NCBI GenBank assembly: GCA_030635995.1
Contig: DAOVXU010000028.1
Coordinates: forward strand, 1 to 12,258
DNA from: Arcobacter sp.
GTDB lineage: Bacteria; Campylobacterota; Campylobacteria; Campylobacterales; Arcobacteraceae
DNA: 12,258 nt
Direction: 5' to 3'
The notes beneath the pieces are model-generated. The model saw nothing but the letters and a program-made list of their open reading frames with translations. It did not search any database and was not told the DNA's origin. Position 1 is the stretch's first letter, and the number at the start of each line of letters is the position of its first letter. This document shows positions 5,566 to 11,721 of the stretch, piece after piece. Both the position numbers and the translations under genes were made by a program.

Positions 5566-6114
5566 TTATGATCTCCCTTTTGTAAATGGTACACCAACTA
5601 ATTCTAATAATCTGAACGCTTGTTCGTCACTATTAGTAGAAGTTGTAATAGAAATATTCATACCATGAGTTGTAATGATATTATCATATTCAACCTCTGG
5701 GAACATCAATTGTTCTGTAAGACCAAAGCTAAAGTTACCATGACCATCAAAACCATTTTTATTAAGACCTCTAAAATCCTTAACTCTTGGAAGTGCAATT
5801 GAACATAATTTGTCCATAAATTCATACATTCTCTCAGCTCTTAAAGTTACTTTTACACCTACAGGCATATCTTCTCTAACTTTAAATCCTGCAACAGATT
5901 TTTTAGAATTAATAGTTACTGCTTTTTGACCTGCAATTAAAGATATTGTATCATTAATGTTTTGCATTAATTTTGTATCTTTCATAGCAATACCAGCACC
6001 AACACTAATCGTAACTTTCTCAAGCGACGCAGTTAGCATTGTATTTTGTTTAAATTCAGCTTCTAAAGCTGGTTTAATTTCACTTTTATATCTTTCAAAT
6101 AATCTAGCTGCCAT
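5566..6114 (-). CDS. rplE: 50S ribosomal protein L5
   Basis: 182 aa (E. coli 179). L5 binds 5S rRNA in the central protuberance and contacts the P-site tRNA. Recognisable segments are MAARLFERYKSEIKPAL, LEKVTISVGAG, QKAVTINSKKSVAGFKVRE (about 68-86), MPVGVKVTLRAERMYEFMDK, RVKDFRGLN and the C-terminal DEQAFRLLELVGVPF. The start is ATG 6114, preceded by AAGGTG at 6121-6126 with 6-nt spacing. A GTG three codons upstream (6123) is part of that SD and is rejected. It follows the rplX stop by 1 nt and is separated from rpsN by 1 nt. In E. coli the rplE start region is the S8 repressor target; the close coupling to rplX here leaves little leader for such a structure. Confidence 0.97.
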   Translation of the reverse strand: MAARLFERYKSEIKPALEAEFKQNTMLTASLEKVTISVGAGIAMKDTKLMQNINDTISLIAGQKAVTINSKKSVAGFKVREDMPVGVKVTLRAERMYEFMDKLCSIALPRVKDFRGLNKNGFDGHGNFSFGLTEQLMFPEVEYDNIITTHGMNISITTSTNSDEQAFRLLELVGVPFTKGRS

Positions 6115-6115
6115 C

Positions 6116-6364
6116 TTATTCACCTTCTACTTTTGCTACATTAGAGATATCTATTGGCATCTCTTGATTTACAAAACCACCATCAGGATTTTTATCTTGA
6201 TCTGGCTTAATAGTTTTTTTAGCAATTTTACAATCTTTAACTAATACTTTACCAGTATTTCCAGCTTTTGGTAATACTTGTAAAACTTCTCCAGTTTTAC
6301 CTTTATCATCCCCAGAAAGGATTCTAACTGTATCACCTTTTTTAATTTTTAACTTAGTTGCCAT
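6116..6364 (-). CDS. rplX: 50S ribosomal protein L24
   Basis: 82 aa, clearly shorter than E. coli L24 (104) but in line with the compact Campylobacterota form. L24 is an early assembly initiator of the 50S, near the tunnel exit. The N-terminal KOW motif is intact: KLKIKKGDTVRILSGDDKGK then TGEVLQVLP. The segment EMPIDISNVAKVEGE closes the protein. Its ATG overlaps the rplN stop as TAATG, so the two are probably translationally coupled; rplE starts 1 nt after its stop. Confidence 0.96.
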   Translation of the reverse strand: MATKLKIKKGDTVRILSGDDKGKTGEVLQVLPKAGNTGKVLVKDCKIAKKTIKPDQDKNPDGGFVNQEMPIDISNVAKVEGE

Positions 6365-6735
6365 TATATTACCTCCGGAGCAAGTGAAACGATCTTCATA
6401 AAACCGCTATATCTTACTTCTCTTGCAACAGGTCCAAATATTCTTGTACCTATTGGTTCTTTTTTAGCATCAAGTATAACAGCTGCATTATCATCAAATC
6501 TAATTAAAGATCCATTTTCTCTTTGAACCTCTTTAGCAGTTCTAACGATAACAGCTTTAACAACTTGACCTTTTTTAACTTTTCCACCATGTGGAATAGC
6601 TTTTTTTACAGATGCAACAATTACATCACCAACAGATGCATATCTTCTTTTAGAACCACCTAAAACTTTGATACACATAATCTCTTTAGCACCACTGTTA
6701 TCAGCAACATTTAATCTAGTAAAACTTTGTACCAT
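6364..6735 (-). CDS. rplN: 50S ribosomal protein L14
   Basis: 123 aa, equal to the E. coli length. L14 lies at the subunit interface, forms bridges to 16S rRNA and is the docking site of the silencing factor RsfS. Signature stretches are MVQSFTRLNVADNSGAK, CIKVLGGSKRRYASVGD (about 21-37), IVASVKKAIPHGGKVKKG and RIFGPVAREVR, ending KIVSLAPEVI. The second residue is Val rather than the common Ile. The ATG overlaps the rpsQ stop (TAATG), and its own stop overlaps the rplX ATG in the same way. Confidence 0.97.
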   Translation of the reverse strand: MVQSFTRLNVADNSGAKEIMCIKVLGGSKRRYASVGDVIVASVKKAIPHGGKVKKGQVVKAVIVRTAKEVQRENGSLIRFDDNAAVILDAKKEPIGTRIFGPVAREVRYSGFMKIVSLAPEVI

Positions 6736-6989
6736 TAATTAGCTCCTGTTGACACTATAGTCTTTAATCTAAAAGATTTTGTTTTAGATAAAGGTCTACA
6801 CTCAATAGCAATAACTACATCACCAACATTTACTTCATTTCTTTCATCATGAATTAAATATTTTTTAAATCTCTTTACAGTCTTGTGATATCTAGGATGT
6901 AAAACTTTTCTTTCAACTAGGACAGAAACAGTTTTATCGCCAGAACTTTTTACAACAACACCTTGAATTTCTCTTTTATGTGAACTCAT
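6735..6989 (-). CDS. rpsQ: 30S ribosomal protein S17
   Basis: 84 aa, as in E. coli. S17 is a primary 16S rRNA binder (OB fold) in the 30S body. Visible family features are the N-terminal REIQGVVVKSSGDKTVSVLV (about 6-25), KVLHPRYHKTVKRFKKYLIH with its typical basic loop, and GDVVIAIECRPLSKTKSFRL near the C-terminus. It follows rpmC by 9 nt with AAGGAT upstream of ATG 6989, and its stop overlaps the rplN start by one base. Confidence 0.96.
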   Translation of the reverse strand: MSSHKREIQGVVVKSSGDKTVSVLVERKVLHPRYHKTVKRFKKYLIHDERNEVNVGDVVIAIECRPLSKTKSFRLKTIVSTGAN

Positions 6990-6998
6990 CTCTTATCC

Positions 6999-7190
6999 TT
7001 AGTTTGCACGAACTGCAGTTATTGCAGTTTGAACTTGAGCTATCTCTTTTTTAGCAGCTCTTATTTCACTTGTGTTTGTTAATTGCATTGTTTTTAATTT
7101 TGTTTTTAATTCAAACAATAGCACCTTTTTCTCTTTTAAAAGAGCTATCAACTCTTCTAAACTTTTATCAGTTAAATTAGAATATGTCAT
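6999..7190 (-). CDS. rpmC: 50S ribosomal protein L29
   Basis: 63 aa, as in E. coli. L29 sits beside L23 at the tunnel exit, where trigger factor and SRP dock. It is a two-helix coiled hairpin: LTDKSLEELIALLKEKKVLL then FELKTKLKTMQLTNTSEIRA and KKEIAQVQTAITAVRAN, matching the family pattern with the central QL.NTS.IR motif. The ATG at 7190 lies inside rplP and overlaps its 3-prime end by 14 nt. GAGG at 7197-7200, also within rplP, is 6 nt upstream, so its translation is likely coupled to L16. Confidence 0.95.
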   Translation of the reverse strand: MTYSNLTDKSLEELIALLKEKKVLLFELKTKLKTMQLTNTSEIRAAKKEIAQVQTAITAVRAN

Positions 7191-7602
7191 TTTCAGCCTC
7201 TATTGTTACAATTTTTGTTTTAAATGGTAATTTATGAATTGCTAAAGTTAAAGCTTCTCTTGCAAGTGATTCTTCAACACCAGCCATCTCAAAACAAATT
7301 CTACCTGGCTTAATATTCATAACCCATTTTTCAACAGATCCTTTACCCTTACCCATTCTTGTTTCAAGTGGTTTAGCAGTTAAAGGTTTATCAGGGAAAA
7401 CCGTGATCCATATTTTACCATTTCTGTTTACTTTTCTAGTCATAGCAATTCTAGCAGCTTCAATTTGTCTTGAATCAATTCTACCATGCTCAATAGCTTT
7501 TAGTCCAATAGAACCGTGAGCCAGCTGATAACCACTTGTTGCTTTACCTCTGTTACGACCTTTCATAACTTTTCTATATTTAGTTCTTTTAGGCATTAAC
7601 AT
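7177..7602 (-). CDS. rplP: 50S ribosomal protein L16
   Basis: 141 aa (E. coli 136). L16 organises the A-site and peptidyl-transferase region of 23S rRNA and is a late assembly protein. The diagnostic start MLMPKRTKYRKVMKGRNRGK is present with both Met codons; ATG 7602 is used because the family begins ML-x-PKRTK. Further signatures are RQIEAARIAMTRKVNRNGKI and RMGKGKGSVEKWV (82-94). R82 aligns with the E. coli Arg that YcfD hydroxylates. The C-terminal extension TIEAENDIF overlaps rpmC by 14 nt. It starts 2 nt after the rpsC stop. Confidence 0.97.
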   Translation of the reverse strand: MLMPKRTKYRKVMKGRNRGKATSGYQLAHGSIGLKAIEHGRIDSRQIEAARIAMTRKVNRNGKIWITVFPDKPLTAKPLETRMGKGKGSVEKWVMNIKPGRICFEMAGVEESLAREALTLAIHKLPFKTKIVTIEAENDIF

Positions 7603-7604
7603 AA

Positions 7605-8306
7605 TTAGTTACCTCTTCTATTATTAGATGGTCTTCTTTTTTTCTCAGAAGATTCAGGTTTTTCAGCTTGAATACCTTTAGCAAGTACTTCACCTTTAAA
7701 TATCCAAACTTTAATACCAATACAACCATAAGTTGTATGACCTTCAGCAAAACCATAATCAATTCTAGCTCTTAAAGTATGTAAAGGAACTCTACCCTCT
7801 AAGTACCACTCAGTTCTAGCCATTTCAGCTCCACCAAGTCTACCAGAAACAGAAACTTTAATACCTTTAGCACCAGCTTTGATTGCATTTTGCATAACTC
7901 TTTTCATAGCTCTTCTAAATGCAACTCTTCTTTCTAATTGTTGAGCAACATTTTCAGCAGCTAATTGACCAGAAAGGAAAGGTTTTCTCTCTTCTTTAAT
8001 ATTTACAGCAACTTCTCTACCAACTAATTTAGCTAAATTATTTTTAAGTTTTTCAACATCTGCACCTTTTTTACCAATAATAATACCAGGTCTAGCTGCA
8101 ACTACTGTTACTCTAACTTTTTTAGCAGTTCTCTCAATCATTGTTTGAGCGATACCTGCATAATAAAGTTCTTTTTTTACAAACTTTCTAATTTTATCAT
8201 CTTCAGCTATATTTGCTGGCATTTTAGAAAAACTTGGAAACCATCTGCTTTCCCAGTTTCTATTTATACCAAGTCTTAGTCCAATTGGATTTACTTTTTG
8301 ACCCAT
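7605..8306 (-). CDS. rpsC: 30S ribosomal protein S3
   Basis: 233 aa, as in E. coli. S3 shapes the mRNA entry tunnel, with helicase-like activity together with S4 and S5. The N-terminus MGQKVNPIGLRLGINRNWES is standard. A KH domain follows, with its GIIIGKKG loop at 74-81. The C-terminal domain carries SVSGRLGGAEMARTEWYLEG and GRVPLHTLRARIDYG. The protein ends in a basic tail (KKRRPSNNRRGN). Its ATG overlaps the rplV stop (TAATG), a sign of translational coupling; rplP starts 2 nt downstream. Confidence 0.97.
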   Translation of the reverse strand: MGQKVNPIGLRLGINRNWESRWFPSFSKMPANIAEDDKIRKFVKKELYYAGIAQTMIERTAKKVRVTVVAARPGIIIGKKGADVEKLKNNLAKLVGREVAVNIKEERKPFLSGQLAAENVAQQLERRVAFRRAMKRVMQNAIKAGAKGIKVSVSGRLGGAEMARTEWYLEGRVPLHTLRARIDYGFAEGHTTYGCIGIKVWIFKGEVLAKGIQAEKPESSEKKRRPSNNRRGN

Positions 8307-8635
8307 TACTTGTCTCCTTCTATTGCTGCAACTTCAACATAAATATGTGCCATTGGCTTATGTTTAGGTGATGCACTTCCTCTAGCTCTTGGAGTAAATC
8401 TCTTAAGAACTGGTCCTCTATCTACTCTACAGCTTGTAACTATCGCTTCTTCTGGCTCTAAACCAGCATTCGCAACAGCAGAAGCAACAACTTTAGAAAT
8501 AATTCCAGCTGCCTTATTAGGTGTAAACTCTAAAGATGCAATAGCAACTTCAGCATTCATACCTTGAACTTCTCTAGCTATTAGTCTTGCTTTAATAGGA
8601 GAAAGTCTAACGAATTTTAATGTAGCTTTACTCAT
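8306..8635 (-). CDS. rplV: 50S ribosomal protein L22
   Basis: 109 aa (E. coli 110). L22 binds all six 23S domains and sends a long beta-hairpin that, with L4, forms the exit-tunnel constriction. Visible motifs are FVRLSPIKARLIAREVQGMN (about 8-27), ASLEFTPNKAAGIISKVVAS, and the hairpin region CRVDRGPVLKRFTPRARGSA leading to HIYVEVA. Macrolide-resistance indels map to this hairpin in other species; no obvious indel is visible here. It follows rpsS by 1 nt and overlaps rpsC by one base. Confidence 0.96.
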   Translation of the reverse strand: MSKATLKFVRLSPIKARLIAREVQGMNAEVAIASLEFTPNKAAGIISKVVASAVANAGLEPEEAIVTSCRVDRGPVLKRFTPRARGSASPKHKPMAHIYVEVAAIEGDK

Positions 8636-8636
8636 A

Positions 8637-8915
8637 TTAACCTACCTTTCTTTGTACAGAACCTTTATGACCTCTAAAAGTTCTAGTAGGTGCAAATTCA
8701 CCTAATTTATAACCAACATGATTTTCAGTTACATTTACAGGGATGAAATTTCTTCCATTATGTACTGTAAAAGTTAAACCAATCATATCAGGTAAAATCA
8801 TACTTCTTCTTGACCAAGTTTTGATAGGTTTTTTATCACCTGTCTCATGTGCTTTAGCTATTTTTTTAGCTAAATGAGCATCAATAAATGGACCTTTTTT
8901 TATACTTCTTGCCAT
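8637..8915 (-). CDS. rpsS: 30S ribosomal protein S19
   Basis: 92 aa, as in E. coli. S19 lies in the 30S head, pairs with S13 and contacts the A-site side of the central protuberance. The family sequence is clear: MARSIKKGPFIDAHL, KTWSRRSMILPDMIGLTFTV, HNGRNFIPVNVTENHVGYKL and GEFAPTRTFRGHKG. ATG 8915 is preceded by AAGGG. It lies 9 nt after rplB and 1 nt before rplV. Confidence 0.97.
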   Translation of the reverse strand: MARSIKKGPFIDAHLAKKIAKAHETGDKKPIKTWSRRSMILPDMIGLTFTVHNGRNFIPVNVTENHVGYKLGEFAPTRTFRGHKGSVQRKVG

Positions 8916-8924
8916 ATTATACCC

Positions 8925-9752
8925 TTACTTCTTTTTTCTTGAAATGATTAATTTATCACTAGCTTGTTTCTTTCTAGTTTTATAACCTTTAGTTGGCATA
9001 CCCCAAGGTGTCACAGGATGACGTCCAGAGTTAGTTTTACCTTCACCACCACCATGTGGGTGATCTATTGGGTTCATTGCAGATCCTCTAGTTTGAGGTC
9101 TTTTACCCATATGTCTTTGACGTCCAGCTTTACCAATTACAGTATTTGAAAAGTCTTCATTTCCAACAATACCAATAGTAGCCATACAAACACCAAGGAT
9201 TTTTCTCATTTCACCAGATGGAAGTCTCATAATTACATATTTATCTTCTCTACCCATAACTTGTGCATATCCACCAGCTGATCTAGCGATTTGACCACCA
9301 TGACCTGGTTGCATCTCTATATTATGAACCATTGTTCCTACAGGAATATTCATAAGTTGCATTGCATTACCAGATTTAATATCAAGTCCAGCAACTGCTG
9401 ATTGTACTGTTGTACCAACAGTTAATCCACTTGGTTGTAAGATATATCTTTTTTCACCATCTGCATAAGTAACTAAACAAATTCTACAGTTTCTGTATGG
9501 ATCGTATTCAATTGTAGATACAATTCCAGGAATGTCTAATTTATTTCTTTTAAAATCAATAATTCTATATTGTTTTGGTGCACCTGCTTGTCTATGTCTG
9601 CTTGTAATTCTACCATTATGATTTCTACCAGCAGTTGCTTTAACTTTTACTAAAAGTGATCTAACTGTTGATTTAGAAGTGATATCACCACTATCCATAA
9701 CTGCCATAAATCTTCTTGCAGGTGTAATTGGTCTAAATTTTTTAATTGCCAT
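8925..9752 (-). CDS. rplB: 50S ribosomal protein L2
   Basis: 275 aa (E. coli 273). L2 is among the most conserved ribosomal proteins, needed for subunit association and for the peptidyl-transferase centre. The N-terminal OB-fold region contains GRNHNGRITSRHRQAGAPKQ, and the SH3-like domain contains EKRYILQPSGLTVG and QPGHGGQIARSAGGYAQVM. The C-terminal MNPIDHPHGGGEG lies at 226-238, with H231 in the place of the functionally important E. coli His229. It ends in a basic tail, KLIISRKKK. ATG 9752 has GGGAG upstream; the gap to rplW is 11 nt. Confidence 0.98.
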   Translation of the reverse strand: MAIKKFRPITPARRFMAVMDSGDITSKSTVRSLLVKVKATAGRNHNGRITSRHRQAGAPKQYRIIDFKRNKLDIPGIVSTIEYDPYRNCRICLVTYADGEKRYILQPSGLTVGTTVQSAVAGLDIKSGNAMQLMNIPVGTMVHNIEMQPGHGGQIARSAGGYAQVMGREDKYVIMRLPSGEMRKILGVCMATIGIVGNEDFSNTVIGKAGRQRHMGKRPQTRGSAMNPIDHPHGGGEGKTNSGRHPVTPWGMPTKGYKTRKKQASDKLIISRKKK

Positions 9753-9763
9753 ATTTTACTCCC

Positions 9764-10045
9764 TTATGCCGAAAGGTTCGCTATTTCAGCGCCCTCAGGT
9801 AATGTAACATAGAATTTTTTGAAATCTGGTCTTGAACCTATTCTTCCTCTAAATCTTTTAACTTTACCATTTTGTCTTAAAGAATTAACTTTTGTTGGTG
9901 TTACACCAAAGTACTCTTTAAAAACCTCTTTTAATCCATTTTTAGTCATTCTAGGACTAGTTTGTACAACGATTACTCCATTTTCTTGAAGTTCGATTGT
10001 TTTTTCTGTATAAAGGATTGATTTGATATCTGTAATATCTGCCAT
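9764..10045 (-). CDS. rplW: 50S ribosomal protein L23
   Basis: 93 aa (E. coli 100). L23 sits at the tunnel exit and is the main docking site for trigger factor and SRP. The motifs DIKSILYTEKTIELQENGVI and VFKEYFGVTPTKVNSLRQNG match the family, as does the basic KVKRFRGRIGSRPDFKKFYV segment that extends along 23S rRNA. ATG 10045 has GGGG about 6 nt upstream. Gaps are 9 nt to rplD and 11 nt to rplB. Confidence 0.95.
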   Translation of the reverse strand: MADITDIKSILYTEKTIELQENGVIVVQTSPRMTKNGLKEVFKEYFGVTPTKVNSLRQNGKVKRFRGRIGSRPDFKKFYVTLPEGAEIANLSA

Positions 10046-10054
10046 ATTGTACCC

Positions 10055-10657
10055 CTATATTAAGCTATCAATTACAGCTTTTTCAATTAAAATTGAATGG
10101 TAAGCAGCAACGATATAAGCATTTAATTCTGATTTTTCAATCACATAACATTTTTTAATATTTCTAAAAGCAAGATAAGTTTGCTCATCAAAATTTTCAA
10201 CAACAATTAATAAATCTCTTTTATCCATTTTATTAACGATTGCAGCAGCATCTTTAGTTTTACCAGATTCAACTTTTACTGAATCTACTATAGATATAGC
10301 GCCTCTCTCAGCTTGTGCATTAATTGCATAGTTAAGAGCAAGAACTTTTTGCTTTTTATTAATTTTTTGGTTGTAGTTTCTATCCGATGGTCCAAAAACT
10401 TGTCCACCACCTACAAATAGTGGTGATCTTTTTGATCCATATCTAGCTCCACCAGATCCTTTTTGAGCTTTAGGTTTTTTACCACCACCTCTAACATCAG
10501 ATCTATTTTTAACTCTAGCAGTATTTGCTCTTAAAGAAGATAAATACGACTTTACATATAAATGTAAATTATGTGCATTTATACCTTCAAATTTTTCACC
10601 TAAAACTAATTCTCCATTAGCTTCAAATTTTTCATTTAAAACAATTAAACTACTCAT
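10055..10657 (-). CDS. rplD: 50S ribosomal protein L4
   Basis: 200 aa (E. coli 201). L4 lines the exit tunnel with L22; in E. coli it also represses its own S10 operon by attenuation and translational control. The conserved extended loop is plain: RSDVRGGGKKPKAQKGSGGA (52-71), then RYGSKRSPLFVGGGQVFGP. A C-terminal Rossmann-like domain ends YHSILIEKAVIDSLI. The start ATG overlaps the rplC stop as TAATG. The operon leader here is only about 60 nt, much shorter than the E. coli S10 leader, so an E. coli-style L4 attenuator does not seem to fit. Confidence 0.96.
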   Translation of the reverse strand: MSSLIVLNEKFEANGELVLGEKFEGINAHNLHLYVKSYLSSLRANTARVKNRSDVRGGGKKPKAQKGSGGARYGSKRSPLFVGGGQVFGPSDRNYNQKINKKQKVLALNYAINAQAERGAISIVDSVKVESGKTKDAAAIVNKMDKRDLLIVVENFDEQTYLAFRNIKKCYVIEKSELNAYIVAAYHSILIEKAVIDSLI

Positions 10658-11229
10658 TATGCTATCCTTACTCTACCAAAAGTTCCATTTGCACCAGCAA
10701 CTGAACCTTTAAGTACTAAAATTCCAGTTTCTGCATCAAAAGAAACTATATCATTTTTATGTGTTGTTGTTGCACAACCATAATGACCTGGCATTTTTTT
10801 ACCTGGCTGAACTCGTCCTGGCCACTCTGCATTACCAATAGAACCAGTTCTTCTCCCCATTCTATGACCATGAGATGCTCTACCACCTGCGAAATTCCAT
10901 CTTTTAACTACACCAGCAAAACCTCTACCCTTAGAAGAAAAAGTTGATTTAATTACAACACCTTCAACAAGTGCAGATAGATCTAAATCTCCAGCTTCTG
11001 TATTTGAACTAGCAACAGTAGCAAATCTATTATATTCTTTGCTTAAATTATATTTTTTCTGTTGACCTTCAATAGTCTTATTAAACTTTTTACCATTAGA
11101 GTAAGCAACTATAGCTGTTCCATCAGTAACTTCACATACTTTAGTTTCAACAACTCTTACAAGTGTTACAGGTATAGCAGGTACATTAATAGTTCTACTC
11201 ATACCGATTTTTTCAACAATATATTCCAT
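10657..11229 (-). CDS. rplC: 50S ribosomal protein L3
   Basis: 190 aa (E. coli 209). L3 is one of the first 50S assembly proteins and reaches the peptidyl-transferase centre. The N-terminus EYIVEKIGMSRTI and the core segment GRGFAGVVKRWNFAGGRASH (101-120) are characteristic, followed by GSIGNAEWPGRVQPGKKMPG. In E. coli the segment GKKMAGQMG carries Gln150, methylated by PrmB; here it reads GKKMPGHYG with His149, so that modification is not expected. The SD is perfect (AGGAGGT, 11235-11241) but overlaps the rpsJ stop at 11240-11242. Its own stop overlaps the rplD start. Confidence 0.96.
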   Translation of the reverse strand: MEYIVEKIGMSRTINVPAIPVTLVRVVETKVCEVTDGTAIVAYSNGKKFNKTIEGQQKKYNLSKEYNRFATVASSNTEAGDLDLSALVEGVVIKSTFSSKGRGFAGVVKRWNFAGGRASHGHRMGRRTGSIGNAEWPGRVQPGKKMPGHYGCATTTHKNDIVSFDAETGILVLKGSVAGANGTFGRVRIA

Positions 11230-11239
11230 TTCGTACCTC

Positions 11240-11554
11240 CTATTCTTTACCCATTGATCTAACTTCTACATCCACTTCTGGTGCAAGGTCAAGTTTCATC
11301 AATGAATCTATTGTATCTGGTGTTGCAGACATTATATCAATAACTCTAGAGTGAATTCTAATTTCAAATTGCTCTCTACTTGATTTATTAACATGTGGTG
11401 ACTTAACAACAGTATATCTTCTAAACTTTGTTGGCATTGGTATTGGCCCTACAAGTTCAGCTCCTGTTCGTTTAACAGCTTCAATTATTGAAGCAACAGA
11501 TCTATCTAAAACTCTGTGATCGTAAGCTTTAAGCTTTAATCTAATTTTTTCCAT
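11240..11554 (-). CDS. rpsJ: 30S ribosomal protein S10 (NusE)
   Basis: 104 aa (E. coli 103). S10 belongs to the 30S head and, as NusE, pairs with NusB on boxA RNA and bridges RNA polymerase to the ribosome through NusG. Family motifs are IRLKLKAYDHRVLDRSVASI, GPIPMPTK (36-43) and the flexible loop KSPHVNKSSREQFEIRIHSR (51-70), which enters the 30S or carries the Nus contacts. ATG 11554 has AGGA 5 nt upstream. It is the first gene of the operon and lies directly behind a perfect promoter. rpsL, rpsG and fusA/tuf are not immediately upstream. Confidence 0.97.
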   Translation of the reverse strand: MEKIRLKLKAYDHRVLDRSVASIIEAVKRTGAELVGPIPMPTKFRRYTVVKSPHVNKSSREQFEIRIHSRVIDIMSATPDTIDSLMKLDLAPEVDVEVRSMGKE

Positions 11555-11620
11555 TTTTTTCCTTTAAAGAACTCGTCAAGTATTATTTTAATACAACCCT
11601 GACAGTATGTATGAACGCGG

Positions 11621-11649
11621 ATTATAACAAAATTATTCTAAGATGTCAA
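11621..11649 (-). promoter_or_regulatory. Main promoter of the S10-spc operon
   Basis: On the minus strand, TTGACA (11644-11649) and TATAAT (11621-11626) are both exact consensus and lie 17 bp apart. The -10 box is preceded by TTTTGT, as is common in Campylobacterota. An A/T-rich stretch upstream (A-tracts around 11650-11680) could act as an UP element. Transcription should start near 11614, leaving about a 60-nt leader before rpsJ. No other comparably strong promoter was noticed within the block, so this may drive all 23 genes. Confidence 0.9.
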
Positions 11650-11687
11650 TAAAATAGTATCTTTTCATAACTTTTTAATCAATTTAT

Positions 11688-11704
11688 TTCCTTTTAAAAA
11701 GGAA
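11688..11704. repeat. Palindrome TTCCTTTT-A-AAAAGGAA in the divergent intergenic region
   Basis: Perfect 8-bp arms surround a single central A. It lies about 40 bp upstream of the S10 operon -35 box and overlaps where a -35 would sit for the divergent plus-strand gene. It could be an operator or simply an A/T-rich bend; nothing in the window identifies a binding protein. The 10-bp palindrome AGTATATACT follows at 11706-11715. Confidence 0.45.
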
Positions 11705-11709
11705 TAGTA

Positions 11710-11715
11710 TATACT
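11710..11715 (+). promoter_or_regulatory. Putative -10 box of the ATPase-like gene
   Basis: TATACT (5 of 6 matches to TATAAT) ends 6 nt before the ATG at 11722, which places the expected transcription start on or next to the A of the ATG. No convincing -35 is seen (TTTCCT at 17-bp spacing) and no Shine-Dalgarno lies between the box and the ATG. A leaderless transcript is the simplest reading. Confidence 0.4.
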
Positions 11716-11721
11716 GTTATT

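Noticed and set aside
5565..5597. TTG start of rpsN at 5597, adding 11 residues
   Set aside because: It lies inside rplE, and the 61-aa product from ATG 5564, with a good SD, matches the type Z S14 family length exactly.
6115..6123. GTG start of rplE at 6123
   Set aside because: The GTG is part of the AAGGTG ribosome binding site for ATG 6114, and the family begins MAAR; the longer start would also overlap rplX.
5620..6244. Plus-strand open frames antisense to rplE and rplX
   Set aside because: Both are opposite well-conserved ribosomal proteins and show no family features; they arise from A/T-rich complement composition.
8964..9149. Plus-strand open frame antisense to rplB
   Set aside because: It is opposite the most conserved part of L2 (HPHGGGEG), with no independent coding signal.
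10759..11262. Plus-strand open frames antisense to rplC and the rpsJ 3-prime end
   Set aside because: Composition is Cys/Ser/Thr-rich shadow sequence with no SD or homology; rplC explains the constraint.
11580..11594. Hairpin GTATTA-TTT-TAATAC in the rpsJ leader as an attenuator
   Set aside because: The stem has only six mostly A-T pairs and no following U-tract, so it is too weak to be called a terminator or regulatory structure.
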